In this document: in pieces, positions 53,438 through 62,617 of the stretch
How the letters are laid out: the number at the start of each line of letters is the position of its first letter
Position numbering within the stretch: position 1 is the first letter of the stretch
Source of the DNA: an uncultured Clostridia bacterium
GTDB taxonomy: Bacteria > Bacillota > Clostridia > Oscillospirales > Ruminococcaceae
Length of the DNA stretch: 64,000 nt
Assembly: GCA_947624375.1 (NCBI GenBank)
Contig: CANQKD010000001.1
Span: 186,001 to 250,000 of the forward strand
Direction: 5' to 3'
Notes under the pieces: generated by a model
What the model was told of the DNA's origin: nothing
Database searches by the model: none
What the model saw: only the letters and a program-made list of their open reading frames with translations
Translations under genes and position numbers: made by a program

Positions 53438-54772
53438 GTGAAAAGACTTTTGATAATCATAGGCAAAATAATAGTTAAATTTCTTCGGCTTTGCAAACGC
53501 AACGCAGGCAACCTGCCCGGCATAATACTGTGGCATCTATCGCGGCAAAAATGCTGTTCTATGTTCAAGGTAGAATGCCCTATTATTGCGATAACCGGCA
53601 CTAACGGAAAGACGTCTGTCACCAACTGCATAGCACAGCTTTTTGAGCGCAGCGGCAAGAATATCATCACCAACAGCGAGGGCAACAACCTCGATACGGG
53701 AATATGCTCGCTGCTCTTGCGCCACTGCGATATGTCAGGGCGCGTAAAGGCTGATATGCTTATTTTAGAAACGGACGAATCGCACGTTCCCGTTGTGTAC
53801 TCGCAGCTAAAACTTGAAACGCTTGTCGTGCTCGATTTCTTCCGCGACCAGCTTGACCGCAACGGCGAAATGGAAACCCTGATACGCAAGATAGAGGGCT
53901 TTGCCAAAACGTTTGAGGGTAATCTTATCCTTAATGGAGACGACCCGAACACCGCGCGCATAGGCAGGCAAAATCCAAGTAACAAAAACGTAAAATACTT
54001 TCACGCTGAAAAATACGCATACGCGACCGACAGCATATTTGAAGCTTCGGAGGGGCGGTTCTGCCCGTTTTGCGGTAAGGCTCTAAAATACGAATACTAT
54101 CAATACTCGCATATCGGCAAATTTATCTGCGAGGGCTGCGGCTTCGGCGACTATGAGCCGTATATCACGGCAAGCGACATCGACCTTGAAAAGCCTGTGT
54201 TCACCGCAGGCGGAGTTACCTATTCGCCTAAGCAGGGCAGCATTTACAACGTGTACAACATGACTGCTGTTGCGGCGGTGGCAAAGCTTTACGGTATTGA
54301 GCAAAGTATTACAAACGGCGTTATAAACGAATACACCGTGCAGAACGGTCGTATGGAGACGTTTATGCTCGGCGACCGACAGACCACTTTGAACCTTGCG
54401 AAAAACCCCGTCGGCGCGAACATGACGCTGCGTGTTATGAACGAGATGAAAGGCGAAAAAGAGCTGCTTTTCGTGCTGAACGACAACGTTGCAGACGGTC
54501 TTGACGTTTCGTGGATATGGGATATAAATTTCAGCGTTTTCAAAAACGTTACGCGCGTTGTGACTTCGGGAACGAGGGCTTACGATATAGCGGTGAGGAT
54601 AAAATGCTCGGGCTATGACGAGAGCCTTATAACCGTTATCCCCGACCTTGACGGCGCAGTTGAAGAGCTTGCCAGAAACGCAGGCAGAAAGTTTGTCATA
54701 GCAAATTACACTGCCGTTCAGCCCACCAGAGCCGCTCTCAAAAGGTATATAAGCAAGCACGGGGGAAAATAG
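53438..54772 (+). CDS. murT: Lipid II isoglutaminyl synthase, MurT subunit
   Basis: This 444-residue Mur-ligase-fold enzyme amidates the D-glutamate of the peptidoglycan stem together with GatD. The ATP loop is IAITGTNGKTSVTNCIAQ (Lys58), followed by GNNLDTGICSLLL and ETDESHVPVV. A MurT-specific zinc ribbon is visible as FCPFCGKALKY and FICEGCGFGDYEP. The C-terminal part has AKNPVGANMTLRVMNEMKG and FVIANYTAVQPTRAAL. The start is GTG (53438) after CGGAGGCTTTATAA. GatD lies two genes downstream instead of adjacent. In Firmicutes this reaction affects cross-linking and resistance to lysozyme. Confidence 0.94.
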   Translation: MKRLLIIIGKIIVKFLRLCKRNAGNLPGIILWHLSRQKCCSMFKVECPIIAITGTNGKTSVTNCIAQLFERSGKNIITNSEGNNLDTGICSLLLRHCDMSGRVKADMLILETDESHVPVVYSQLKLETLVVLDFFRDQLDRNGEMETLIRKIEGFAKTFEGNLILNGDDPNTARIGRQNPSNKNVKYFHAEKYAYATDSIFEASEGRFCPFCGKALKYEYYQYSHIGKFICEGCGFGDYEPYITASDIDLEKPVFTAGGVTYSPKQGSIYNVYNMTAVAAVAKLYGIEQSITNGVINEYTVQNGRMETFMLGDRQTTLNLAKNPVGANMTLRVMNEMKGEKELLFVLNDNVADGLDVSWIWDINFSVFKNVTRVVTSGTRAYDIAVRIKCSGYDESLITVIPDLDGAVEELARNAGRKFVIANYTAVQPTRAALKRYISKHGGK

Positions 54773-54773
54773 A

Positions 54774-56825
54774 ATGTACACCGAAATACAAACCCTGACC
54801 GACAAACTGTTTGAACCTCTCCCCTGCTCTGCCGCGGCAGAAACGGCAAAAGCAAGAATATCACAGGCACTGTGCGGCGAATACGAAAATCGGCTTAAAG
54901 ACTGCACGCAGATAGAGGCTCTGGGCAGTATAATGTGCGAATACGGCAATTTGCAAAACGCCGCCGCTCTTGCAGGATATAACGACAAAGACGTTGAACG
55001 CTGGTATGATGATGGCGGCTGCATAGATCTTTGCGATGCAAAAAAATATCTCAAAAGATCGCGCCATGCGGTCTATCTGTGTTCGTTATTTTTAACTGCT
55101 GCCATAGCTTACCCTATTGGTGCTGTAGTAATGCGCAGTTTGTTCTATTTGCTGCTGTGCGCAATATGCGCAGCTCTTTCCGCGGTGTTTTTCTTCAGGT
55201 ATAAAAGACTTGGCAAACAATTTTTGTTTGACGATATATCATACGGAAAAGACGTCCGCAAATATCTTACAGAGCAATATGACAGGTATTCAAAGCGGCT
55301 GATAAATTCCGTCGGACTTGCGTTTGTAATGTTTTCACTGCTCGCATATATGCTGTTTGGCATGAACATGAAATTCATGGAGGCACTTTCAAGCCTGTTT
55401 GGCAGTATTATTGTTTTAGACATCTGTATGTTCATAGTTGCAAAGAACTATTTATGCAGGCGCCTGTTCAGAGGAGCGCTTGGGAACACAGTACCGACGG
55501 GCTATAAAAAGTCTTTTGCTATCTTTGTATACATTTCGGCAGGATACTGGGTATTGGTCGTTTTGCTTTCCCTTATTTTTATAGGACAAGTTTTGTTGTT
55601 AGGCTCTGCGGCTGTCGTATATTTTACAGCTCTGCTGGTGTATGATCTTACACTGAGAAAGAGGATAGTTTTTCGCAACATTATTATAAACAAACGGCGT
55701 ATAGCAGTATTTACCGCGGCGGCTGTAACGGTTGCGGCTTATAACGCATTGCAGGCAGATTCGTATATAATCCAGCCGTATATATCGGGCGTTGCAGCCG
55801 TTGAACACAAAGACAGCAATATTGAATACAACGAGGACACAGGGGTTTACACTATAACATCCGGCGGCGGAGATTTTAAGATACTTCACCTTACCGATAT
55901 ACATCTTGGCGGAAGCAGCTTTTCTGCCGATAAGGACATAAAGGCACTTAAGACCGTATATGACCTTATTGAATACTCGAAGCCCGACCTTATCATTATA
56001 ACGGGCGACCTGACATTCCCTATGGGGATAATGTCGCTGTCGCTGAACAACTACACGCCCGTGCGGCAGTTTTGCGAATTTATGCGAAATATCGGCATAC
56101 CGTGGGCTTTTACATACGGCAATCACGATACCGAAAATATGGCTACAGGCACGGCGGCTGAAATTGACGAGTTGTTCAAAGAACAGTCTTTCAAAACATC
56201 GGGTAATTTGCTGTACCCATATACTCAGCCGGGGTGCTTTGGCAGAAACAATCAGATAATAGAGATACGAAACGCAGACAAAAGTCTCAGTCAAGCGCTT
56301 TTTCTTATAGATTCAAACGCTTATACCGGGGACGGAATCAACGATTACGACTATATTCATGACGATCAGGTCGACTGGTATGCGAGAAATGTAAAAAGAC
56401 TGAATGAGCAAGATGGCAGAACTGTTTCTTCAATGCTGTTTTTTCACATACCGCTGCAGGAATACAAAACGGCTTATGAACTGTACGAAAGCGGCAGTGA
56501 TGAAGTGACATACTATTTCGGAGAAAACGGCGAAAAGATGATAGATAAAGTATGCTGCTCCGACCACCCCAGCAAGCTGTTTGAGACCGCGAAAGAACTT
56601 GGCAGCACCAAGGCGATGTTCTGCGGTCATGACCATTATAACAATCTTTCGGTAGAGTATCGGGGCATACGGCTTACATACGGGCTGAGCATTGACTATC
56701 TTGCAATGCCGGGAATAGATAAAGACACTGCGCAGCGCGGAGCGGAGGTCATCACCCTGCACGAAAATTCAGACTATGACATAGAACAGATTCATTACAG
56801 CGATATAAAACGAGGTACACCATGA
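54774..56825 (+). CDS. Membrane metallophosphoesterase
   Basis: This 683-residue protein has an N-terminal helical prefix (about 1-90) like the prefix domains of some permeases, six or so membrane helices (about 100-310) and a C-terminal calcineurin-type phosphoesterase. Its metal motifs are HLTDIHLGG (Asp375), ITGDLTFP, YGNHDTEN, LFFHIPLQE and MFCGHDHYNNL. The catalytic domain follows the last helix and should lie outside or at the membrane. It sits inside the murT-gatD operon, 1 bp after murT and overlapping the HAD gene, so it may act on a lipid-linked or cell-wall phosphate. The substrate is inferred only from context. Confidence 0.87.
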   Translation: MYTEIQTLTDKLFEPLPCSAAAETAKARISQALCGEYENRLKDCTQIEALGSIMCEYGNLQNAAALAGYNDKDVERWYDDGGCIDLCDAKKYLKRSRHAVYLCSLFLTAAIAYPIGAVVMRSLFYLLLCAICAALSAVFFFRYKRLGKQFLFDDISYGKDVRKYLTEQYDRYSKRLINSVGLAFVMFSLLAYMLFGMNMKFMEALSSLFGSIIVLDICMFIVAKNYLCRRLFRGALGNTVPTGYKKSFAIFVYISAGYWVLVVLLSLIFIGQVLLLGSAAVVYFTALLVYDLTLRKRIVFRNIIINKRRIAVFTAAAVTVAAYNALQADSYIIQPYISGVAAVEHKDSNIEYNEDTGVYTITSGGGDFKILHLTDIHLGGSSFSADKDIKALKTVYDLIEYSKPDLIIITGDLTFPMGIMSLSLNNYTPVRQFCEFMRNIGIPWAFTYGNHDTENMATGTAAEIDELFKEQSFKTSGNLLYPYTQPGCFGRNNQIIEIRNADKSLSQALFLIDSNAYTGDGINDYDYIHDDQVDWYARNVKRLNEQDGRTVSSMLFFHIPLQEYKTAYELYESGSDEVTYYFGENGEKMIDKVCCSDHPSKLFETAKELGSTKAMFCGHDHYNNLSVEYRGIRLTYGLSIDYLAMPGIDKDTAQRGAEVITLHENSDYDIEQIHYSDIKRGTP

Positions 56826-57505
56826 AAATAACAGTTTTTGATATAGGCGGCACGCTGATGGAGTATGTTGGTATGCCAAACGTGTGGCTGGACTTTTACC
56901 CGAAGGCGTTTGAGCACATACGCCGCAAACTTCCGCTGACGGACGGCGAGATCAAGCGTTCGCTGGAGATAATGCGCTCATACAACCCGAAAGTGAACTA
57001 CCGCGAGGTCGACTACTTACCTGAGAAGATATTTGGCGATGTGGTGGCACACTGGCAGTGCGAGTTTGAGCTTGGCGATGTTATCAGCGCGTTTTTTGAA
57101 TCTATGCACCTTACCGCTTACACATACCCCGAAAGCATCGCGGCTTTGAAAGAACTGAAAGAACACGGCTGTGTTATCGCCACGCTGACCGATGTTGCCA
57201 CGGGTATGCCAGACGAGCTTCACAAGAGCTATTTCAAAGAACTTCTGCCTTATTTTGATATGTATGTATCGTCGCAGTCGTGCGGCTACAGAAAGCCAAA
57301 CCCGAAAGGTCTTGAAGATATTGCTGAAAAATACGCCGCGCAAAAAAGCGATCTGGTATTCATAGGCGACGAGGAAAAAGACATCATCACCGCAAAGAGA
57401 TTCGGCTGCAAGGCGGTGCTTATAGACCGCATAAAGAGCGGTGCGAACTTCGGGCAAGATGCGACACTTACCGACCTTACCGACATAAAGGAGCTGTTAA
57501 AATGA
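56822..57505 (+). CDS. HAD-superfamily hydrolase
   Basis: This 227-residue haloacid-dehalogenase-type phosphatase has motif I VFDIGGTLMEYVG, motif II in ATLTDVATGMP, motif III lysine in SCGYRKPNPKGL, and motif IV FIGDEEKDIITAKRFGCKAV, ending in LTDIKELL. Motif I has DIGGT in place of the usual DxDGT, so the second aspartate is glycine. Such cases may lack full phosphatase activity or use a different acid. It overlaps both neighbours by 4 bp (ATGA) in the murT-gatD operon. Confidence 0.87.
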   Translation: MKITVFDIGGTLMEYVGMPNVWLDFYPKAFEHIRRKLPLTDGEIKRSLEIMRSYNPKVNYREVDYLPEKIFGDVVAHWQCEFELGDVISAFFESMHLTAYTYPESIAALKELKEHGCVIATLTDVATGMPDELHKSYFKELLPYFDMYVSSQSCGYRKPNPKGLEDIAEKYAAQKSDLVFIGDEEKDIITAKRFGCKAVLIDRIKSGANFGQDATLTDLTDIKELLK

Positions 57506-58224
57506 GCGAGATAAAAATACTTCATATGTACGCCGATATGCTTGACCTTTACGGCGACAGCGGCAACATGGAGATACTCTCCTACCGCTGCCGTATGCGA
57601 GGCATTGGGTGCAAAATTGACAAATATTCGATAGATATGCCCACGCCCGATTTTTCGCGGTATGATATGATATACATCGGCGGCGGCGCGGACTTAGAGC
57701 AGCAGCACATTGCGAACGATCTGCTCTCATGCAGAGAGGGCATTGAAAAAGCCTACAAAAACGGCACTTTTCTGTTTCTTATATGCGGCGGCTATCAGCT
57801 TATGGGCAAGTATTACAGAGATGCCGACGGCAATGATATTCCAGGGCTTGGGCTTTTTGATTACTACACAGTCGCGCCCGACAGCCGCAGAAAACGCTGC
57901 ATAGGCAACATTGTGGTAAGCACGAACATCACGGGGGAAGAAATTAAGATAGTCGGTTTTGAAAACCACGGCGGACAGACTCACGGCATAAAAACGCCGC
58001 TGGGCAAGGTGCTTTACGGCAACGGCAACGTATCAAAGGGCGAGAGCGAGGGCTATTTTGAAAAGAACGTCATAGCGACATATATGCATGGACCTATGCT
58101 TTCAAAAAACCCTGAAATTGCCGATTATATGATAAGTTACTGCGTGCACGGCGATCTTTCACCTCTGAGTGACAAACTGGAACATGACTGCCGCGGTGTT
58201 ATGCTGCAAAGGCTTTTAAAATAA
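57502..58224 (+). CDS. gatD: Lipid II isoglutaminyl synthase, GatD subunit
   Basis: This 240-residue class I glutamine amidotransferase supplies ammonia to MurT. The nucleophile is Cys95 in FLICGGYQLMG and the catalytic histidine is His196 in ATYMHGPMLSKNPEIAD. ILHMYADMLDLYGDSGNMEI is the N-terminal GatD signature, and GFENHGGQTHGI is shared with cobyric-acid-synthase-like GATases. It overlaps the HAD gene by 4 bp and is the last gene of the operon, followed by a strong terminator. In most Firmicutes gatD directly follows murT, so the two-gene insertion here is notable. Confidence 0.94.
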   Translation: MSEIKILHMYADMLDLYGDSGNMEILSYRCRMRGIGCKIDKYSIDMPTPDFSRYDMIYIGGGADLEQQHIANDLLSCREGIEKAYKNGTFLFLICGGYQLMGKYYRDADGNDIPGLGLFDYYTVAPDSRRKRCIGNIVVSTNITGEEIKIVGFENHGGQTHGIKTPLGKVLYGNGNVSKGESEGYFEKNVIATYMHGPMLSKNPEIADYMISYCVHGDLSPLSDKLEHDCRGVMLQRLLK

Positions 58225-58228
58225 CAAA

Positions 58229-58259
58229 AGAGGACGTTTATGCGTCCTCTCTTTTTTTA
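58229..58259 (+). terminator. Terminator of the murT-gatD operon
   Basis: The arms AGAGGACG and CGTCCTCT with a 6-base loop run into CTTTTTTTAG. It lies 4 bp past gatD and overlaps the stop of the convergent gene. Confidence 0.88.
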
Positions 58260-60617
58260 GTTATTCCACGTCAGCCGCCACACCGTTGACTTTGAAAGCG
58301 TATCTGCCAGAGCGCCCAACGTGCTTTCTTTCAAAAGATCGGGGCACACTGCTGCAAGCTCTTTTGCGGCACTCAGAGCATCACGTTTTGGCACAGGCTT
58401 TGGCAGCGTGAAGTATATCTCACTGCCCGTGAAAAGCATAGGCGCAGCGCCGTATTTTAAAAACCACTCTCTCGCCGCAAGCCGCAGATCAGCAGGGTCG
58501 GGGCAGTTTTTTCCGCCCACTGAGAGATACGCAAAAACGTCCCACGCATCTTTTACAGGCAGCTTTGCAAGCAACACAGGGCACGTCATGCCGGTGTCTA
58601 TATCATAAAGCGCAATTGGAAAATCAACCGCCTTGCCGCCGCGCATTTTTTCATCGCTTGCTAAATTTTCACCGTGCATTGCGACCATTGCCGAAAGCAC
58701 CTTTGCGCTGTCTTTTGTCGGCATATCAAGAATTTCATTGCGGCACATCTCAACCTGCGCCTCATCAAAAACATACTCGTCATAAACCGCACAGTCGCAG
58801 TTGAACATAAGCCCTTCCCACAGCTTTGGGTCGTCCGCCACGACAAGCACAGGCACATAATGCTCGCCGCCGCTGTGGTAAATAACGCTGTCTTTGTGTG
58901 CATATCTGTAAGCCGTCAGAACTTTGTCAGCATCAGGCATCGGCGGATAGAATCGGCACTCGCAGTCAAGATATTTTCTCAGCGCAGCCGCCAAAGGAGT
59001 GTCCTCGGTCGGAACATCATACAAAAGATTTCTGCGCCATGTATCCCAGCGCTTCTGGATCACCTTTGCCATGCCGCTGTAATATTCCTCATCAAACGGT
59101 ACAAATAAATACGCTTCATCTTGGAATTCATCGCTGTAGTATTTTTCCTTGCCGAAGTAATTCTCGGCATACTCGTCAATATCGGCAGGGAAATGCGGAC
59201 AGCTGCGTCTGCCGTAATAATACTCTGTAAATTGCTGACCGAGCTCATTGAAGCAGTCAAACATTATCGCACCCTGTCTGTAACTGAGATATTCACTGTC
59301 TTTAAGAACATATCGAAGATCGACATTTTTGCCCGACTTTACATCTTCAGCAACATCGCCGAGGTTTTGCAGAAATTCATCGCTCATAAGGTCGTGCTCT
59401 ATACACCAGCGAAGATATATAGCCAGATGCGAATAAGCCGACATAACATCTACTGGCAGGTTCTTTTCGGGTATCTTTCCGGTGTGCCACTCGGCGCAGT
59501 CAAAGATCTCAACACGCTCGATGTTGTGCGATCTAAGATACTCTTTCACCCACGGTTCTCTCATCACTTTTGGTGAACACATATTTCGGCGAGAGTCGTT
59601 TACAACGTAAAATTCTTTTGGGTCAACACCCGAATCCCTGAAAAGCCCGAACAATTTACTTGCGCCATTGCTGAGCTTAAAATCAAGCTCTTCGGCATAA
59701 ATGGGCACAAGGTAATAAAAATTCACTACCTCGCCGCTTGGCAGATAGCATTTTGGCAGCGGTTCATCGTTAAATTCATTCGCGCCTTTCAGTATTACGG
59801 CATTGTAAGGCATACTGCTGTCTATGGTGTTCCCCTGCCCTGCTCCTACCGTGTGCCCGTGCGCCAGCCAGCTATTGCGCTCTAAAGGCAGATGCGCCAC
59901 AGTTCTCATTATGTCTATAAACCAGCTGTCACTATCCGAAGGATCGACCATTTCAGGCGGCACGCACATTATGAGCTCTGCTCTTTCAAGCTCGTATTCT
60001 TCAAGATCTTCGGGCATATTCATTTCATAAGAGCCCATGCCCGAAGTTACCAAAGCACAATAATCAAATCCTCGCTGCGGCGGAATAACACATATATCAA
60101 CATGCAGATCGGGCGAATACATTTCATGAAAGACCGTGTAAATATCGCCGATGTTTTTTACGATATAATTCTCTACCGCGCCATGTTCGTCCTCGGTGTA
60201 CATCAGCGGCATTTTTCCGCCCGACAGATCAAACTGTATGTCTTTTATAAGCTCTATCGCATCTTCGCAATTATCTGAAAGATCAAGCCAGCGCACAGCA
60301 TACTGCATGGCCTCGGATGGATATCCAAGATACCACATTGAAAGCGCTGCAAAATTGTTCCACACTTCGTCATTTTCGCCCTTGATCGCGACCGCCATAA
60401 GCAGATCTGCACAGAGAGAAAGAGCCTGCATTTTCGCATCATCCGGCTCCCCATCTCTTATTCCGCGCGCGCCTTTTTTTAGCAGTATCGCAGCACTGTA
60501 AATCACTAAGTCATAGTCTTCAAGGATCTGAGTCTTCAGACTCTCTATGATTTCTGTACATTCTTCTGTACTCTTATTTTTCATAGCATCAGTCAGCATG
60601 GAATATATACTTTTCAT
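58257..60617 (-). CDS. SUFU-domain protein, large hypothetical
   Basis: This 786-residue soluble protein has a helical N-terminal part (1-150), then a Suppressor-of-fused-like (SUFU) domain with IYTVFHEMYSPDLHVDICVI, YCALVTSGMGSYEMNMPEDL, ELERAELIMCVPPEM and RTVAHLPLERNSWLAHGHTV. Further alpha/beta segments fill 330-786 and are not recognised. SUFU folds in bacteria are often immunity proteins of contact-dependent or polymorphic toxin systems, but no toxin gene is visible here. GAGAGGAAAATTAA precedes the ATG. It follows the alpha-galactosidase gene by 15 bp, so the two probably share a transcript. Confidence 0.7.
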   Translation of the reverse strand: MKSIYSMLTDAMKNKSTEECTEIIESLKTQILEDYDLVIYSAAILLKKGARGIRDGEPDDAKMQALSLCADLLMAVAIKGENDEVWNNFAALSMWYLGYPSEAMQYAVRWLDLSDNCEDAIELIKDIQFDLSGGKMPLMYTEDEHGAVENYIVKNIGDIYTVFHEMYSPDLHVDICVIPPQRGFDYCALVTSGMGSYEMNMPEDLEEYELERAELIMCVPPEMVDPSDSDSWFIDIMRTVAHLPLERNSWLAHGHTVGAGQGNTIDSSMPYNAVILKGANEFNDEPLPKCYLPSGEVVNFYYLVPIYAEELDFKLSNGASKLFGLFRDSGVDPKEFYVVNDSRRNMCSPKVMREPWVKEYLRSHNIERVEIFDCAEWHTGKIPEKNLPVDVMSAYSHLAIYLRWCIEHDLMSDEFLQNLGDVAEDVKSGKNVDLRYVLKDSEYLSYRQGAIMFDCFNELGQQFTEYYYGRRSCPHFPADIDEYAENYFGKEKYYSDEFQDEAYLFVPFDEEYYSGMAKVIQKRWDTWRRNLLYDVPTEDTPLAAALRKYLDCECRFYPPMPDADKVLTAYRYAHKDSVIYHSGGEHYVPVLVVADDPKLWEGLMFNCDCAVYDEYVFDEAQVEMCRNEILDMPTKDSAKVLSAMVAMHGENLASDEKMRGGKAVDFPIALYDIDTGMTCPVLLAKLPVKDAWDVFAYLSVGGKNCPDPADLRLAAREWFLKYGAAPMLFTGSEIYFTLPKPVPKRDALSAAKELAAVCPDLLKESTLGALADTLSKSTVWRLTWNN

Positions 60618-60632
60618 TTAATTTTCCTCTCG

Positions 60633-61895
60633 CTAATATGTAATAAGATACGCCTTTGCTCCGTGTGCTTTTATCTGCGTATTTATTTGTACAACACCCG
60701 TGTGCTTCTCACCGCTCCATAGCTCCTGCGCATTTACATTTTTATATATTTCTACATCTTCAAGATCAAGAGTAATTTCGCTGTCTTTCTCGCCTGCGTT
60801 GAATATGGCAATATACTCGCCGCCCTCGCTGCAAGATGCCGCCCAGAGAATGTGCTCAACGCCGCCTATCTCTTTTCTCCACACCTGATGAGAATGCCGC
60901 GCATTTTGGTGCATATCCAGAATGCCCCTGTTAGTGAGCAGCTCACTTGTAAAGCCGTCAAGCTTTGTAAGCTCTGCGCCTATCATCAGCGGTGAGCGGA
61001 AAATACACCACAAGGTCATCATGGTTTTCTGCTCGTCCTCGGTAAATTTAGTATGGTTACTTTCGTCGTAATCCTGCAAAATAGCGCCGACAGGCAGCAT
61101 ATCCGCATCACCCCAGTGACCTGCGCCGCAGTGTGTTGCCCACTTTTCGCACCTTTCAAACATATTGTAAAGCAGTTCCCACTGATCCCAGAAATCATCG
61201 GTTATTCGCCACATATTGCATATCTGCTTGTAAAGCTCGGCGCACTCGATAAGGGCAGGACCCGGCGAAAGGCTCAGCACTATATCTCTGCCGCAGTTTT
61301 TCACCGCATCGCAAAGCATTTTCATTTCGCTTTCTTCGTGCGGCAGTTCACGGCAGATATCATCACACTTTATAAAGTCAACGCCCCACGAGGCATACAA
61401 TTTCATTATGCTGTCGTAGTATTCCTTTGCGCCGTCTTTTTCGGGATCAACGCCGTACATATCGCTGTTCCACGCACAGATGCTGCCCGTTTTGGCTATC
61501 TGCCTTGCCGTGCTGCCGCTGCCGAGTATCTTCAAATTGTTGTGTACCGCCTGCCTTGGTATTCCGCGCATAATGTGTATGCCGAATTTCAGCCCCAGCG
61601 AGTGCACATACTCTGCAAGCGGTGCAAAACCCTTGCCGCCCGCCGCTGACGGAAACTTGTTCTCTGCCGGCTGCAAGCGCGAATATTCATCTATACAAAG
61701 GTCGGCAAACGGCACATAATCATGCGTTTTTGCCGTGGGCTGATACCACTGAATATCCACCACAACATATTCATAACCGTATTGTTTGAGATTTTTCGCC
61801 ATATATTCTGCGTTTTTCTTGACAATTTCTTCTGTAGCTCCTGCGCCGTGGCAGTCCCAGCTGTTCCAGCCCATAGGCGGTGTTTTTGCAAGCAT
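60633..61895 (-). CDS. Alpha-galactosidase, GH27 family
   Basis: This 420-residue glycoside hydrolase starts LAKTPPMGWNSWDCHGAGAT, the GH27 hallmark. The catalytic nucleophile is in VDFIKCDDICRELPH and the acid/base region is NMWRITDDFWDQWE. Further family blocks are WGDADMLPVGAI and FRSPLMIGAELTKLDGFT. No signal peptide is present, so it acts on imported galactosides such as raffinose-family sugars or melibiose. AGAGGTATAGTT precedes the ATG. The last 80 residues form the usual antiparallel beta domain. Confidence 0.93.
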   Translation of the reverse strand: MLAKTPPMGWNSWDCHGAGATEEIVKKNAEYMAKNLKQYGYEYVVVDIQWYQPTAKTHDYVPFADLCIDEYSRLQPAENKFPSAAGGKGFAPLAEYVHSLGLKFGIHIMRGIPRQAVHNNLKILGSGSTARQIAKTGSICAWNSDMYGVDPEKDGAKEYYDSIMKLYASWGVDFIKCDDICRELPHEESEMKMLCDAVKNCGRDIVLSLSPGPALIECAELYKQICNMWRITDDFWDQWELLYNMFERCEKWATHCGAGHWGDADMLPVGAILQDYDESNHTKFTEDEQKTMMTLWCIFRSPLMIGAELTKLDGFTSELLTNRGILDMHQNARHSHQVWRKEIGGVEHILWAASCSEGGEYIAIFNAGEKDSEITLDLEDVEIYKNVNAQELWSGEKHTGVVQINTQIKAHGAKAYLITY

Positions 61896-61921
61896 AACTA
61901 TACCTCTTTCATATTTGATAA

Positions 61922-61948
61922 AACGGCTCTGAAAAACTCAAAGCCGTT
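61922..61948. other. Hairpin at the 5' end of the alpha-galactosidase transcript
   Basis: The arms AACGGCT and AGCCGTT, extended by TGA/TCA after a mismatch, are followed on the minus strand by TTTTATC. It may terminate the upstream HTH operon, but it lies downstream of the alpha-galactosidase promoter, so it could also attenuate that gene. Confidence 0.55.
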
Positions 61949-61954
61949 ACTATA

Positions 61955-61983
61955 ATTATAAGTTATTCCTGTGCATTTGTCAA
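61955..61983 (-). promoter_or_regulatory. Promoter of the alpha-galactosidase operon
   Basis: Minus-strand TTGACA (complement of 61978-61983), 17-bp spacer, TATAAT (complement of 61955-61960). It begins 4 bp past the HTH gene's stop and precedes the hairpin at 61922-61948. Confidence 0.8.
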
Positions 61984-61987
61984 TACG

Positions 61988-62191
61988 CTATTCGTCAAAA
62001 AAGAAAAGTTCTTCCACCGTAACGCCGAACACCTTTGCAATATCCATAGCCAGCTTCAGGGACGGATTATACTGCCCTTTTTCAAGGCGTATTATCGTTT
62101 CGCGCCGCACCCCCACCTTTGCCGCAAGTTCGTCCTGATGCATATCGGTCTTGGCGCGGTATTCTTTAAGTTTTGTCTTAAACTCTGCCAC
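61988..62191 (-). CDS. XRE-family HTH regulator (YgzD-like)
   Basis: This 67-residue DNA-binding protein is a single Cro/CI-type domain: [20 protein letters not shown], then [37 protein letters not shown] and FFDE. It belongs to the small YgzD-like group that commonly sits at the end of operons with small membrane proteins. The start is GTG (62191) after GATGAGGGATAAGCA. It probably binds the three 16-bp dyads at 63089-63167 and represses its own operon. Confidence 0.88.
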   Translation of the reverse strand: MAEFKTKLKEYRAKTDMHQDELAAKVGVRRETIIRLEKGQYNPSLKLAMDIAKVFGVTVEELFFFDE

Positions 62192-62194
62192 TGC

Positions 62195-62596
62195 TTATCC
62201 CTCATCATCGGGCGCACTGCCCCTGCTGTCAAGTATCAGAAAAATAACGCTGCGCAGTATCACAAGTCCGCAAAAACTGAATACAAACACTTTGTAGTTG
62301 ATGCGCACAATGTCGCTGTCGTTAAAGCTAAACAGATAGTAGGCAAAAATACATATCAGCGAACACCACATTGTCACAGTATTTGCCTTTGAAAGATCAA
62401 GCCTTGTCAACTCATCGGGTTTTTCGGTCTTGTCTCCTATACCGAGAAAAGCAAGTCCGAACACATATATAAAAAATATCCCTTTTTCAACCCATTCGGG
62501 AGCATTCAGCGGAATAAGCATAGACACTGCCATAAAAACCGCCGTAAGTATAATAGTGTAATGCTTTTTACGATAGTTCCTTATCATTTTTGTCAC
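62195..62596 (-). CDS. Small membrane protein (HTH-operon partner)
   Basis: This 133-residue protein has three to four hydrophobic segments (TIILTAVFMAVSMLIPLNAP; GIFFIYVFGLAFLGIG; MWCSLICIFAYYLFSF; VIFLILDSR) and acidic ends. No enzymatic motif is present. The stop is 3 bp from the HTH gene start. The start is GTG (62596) or ATG (62587). The pattern HTH plus two integral-membrane DUF proteins is frequent in Firmicutes; the role is unknown. Confidence 0.72.
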   Translation of the reverse strand: MTKMIRNYRKKHYTIILTAVFMAVSMLIPLNAPEWVEKGIFFIYVFGLAFLGIGDKTEKPDELTRLDLSKANTVTMWCSLICIFAYYLFSFNDSDIVRINYKVFVFSFCGLVILRSVIFLILDSRGSAPDDEG

Positions 62597-62617
62597 CGAC
62601 CTTAATATTTTATATTG

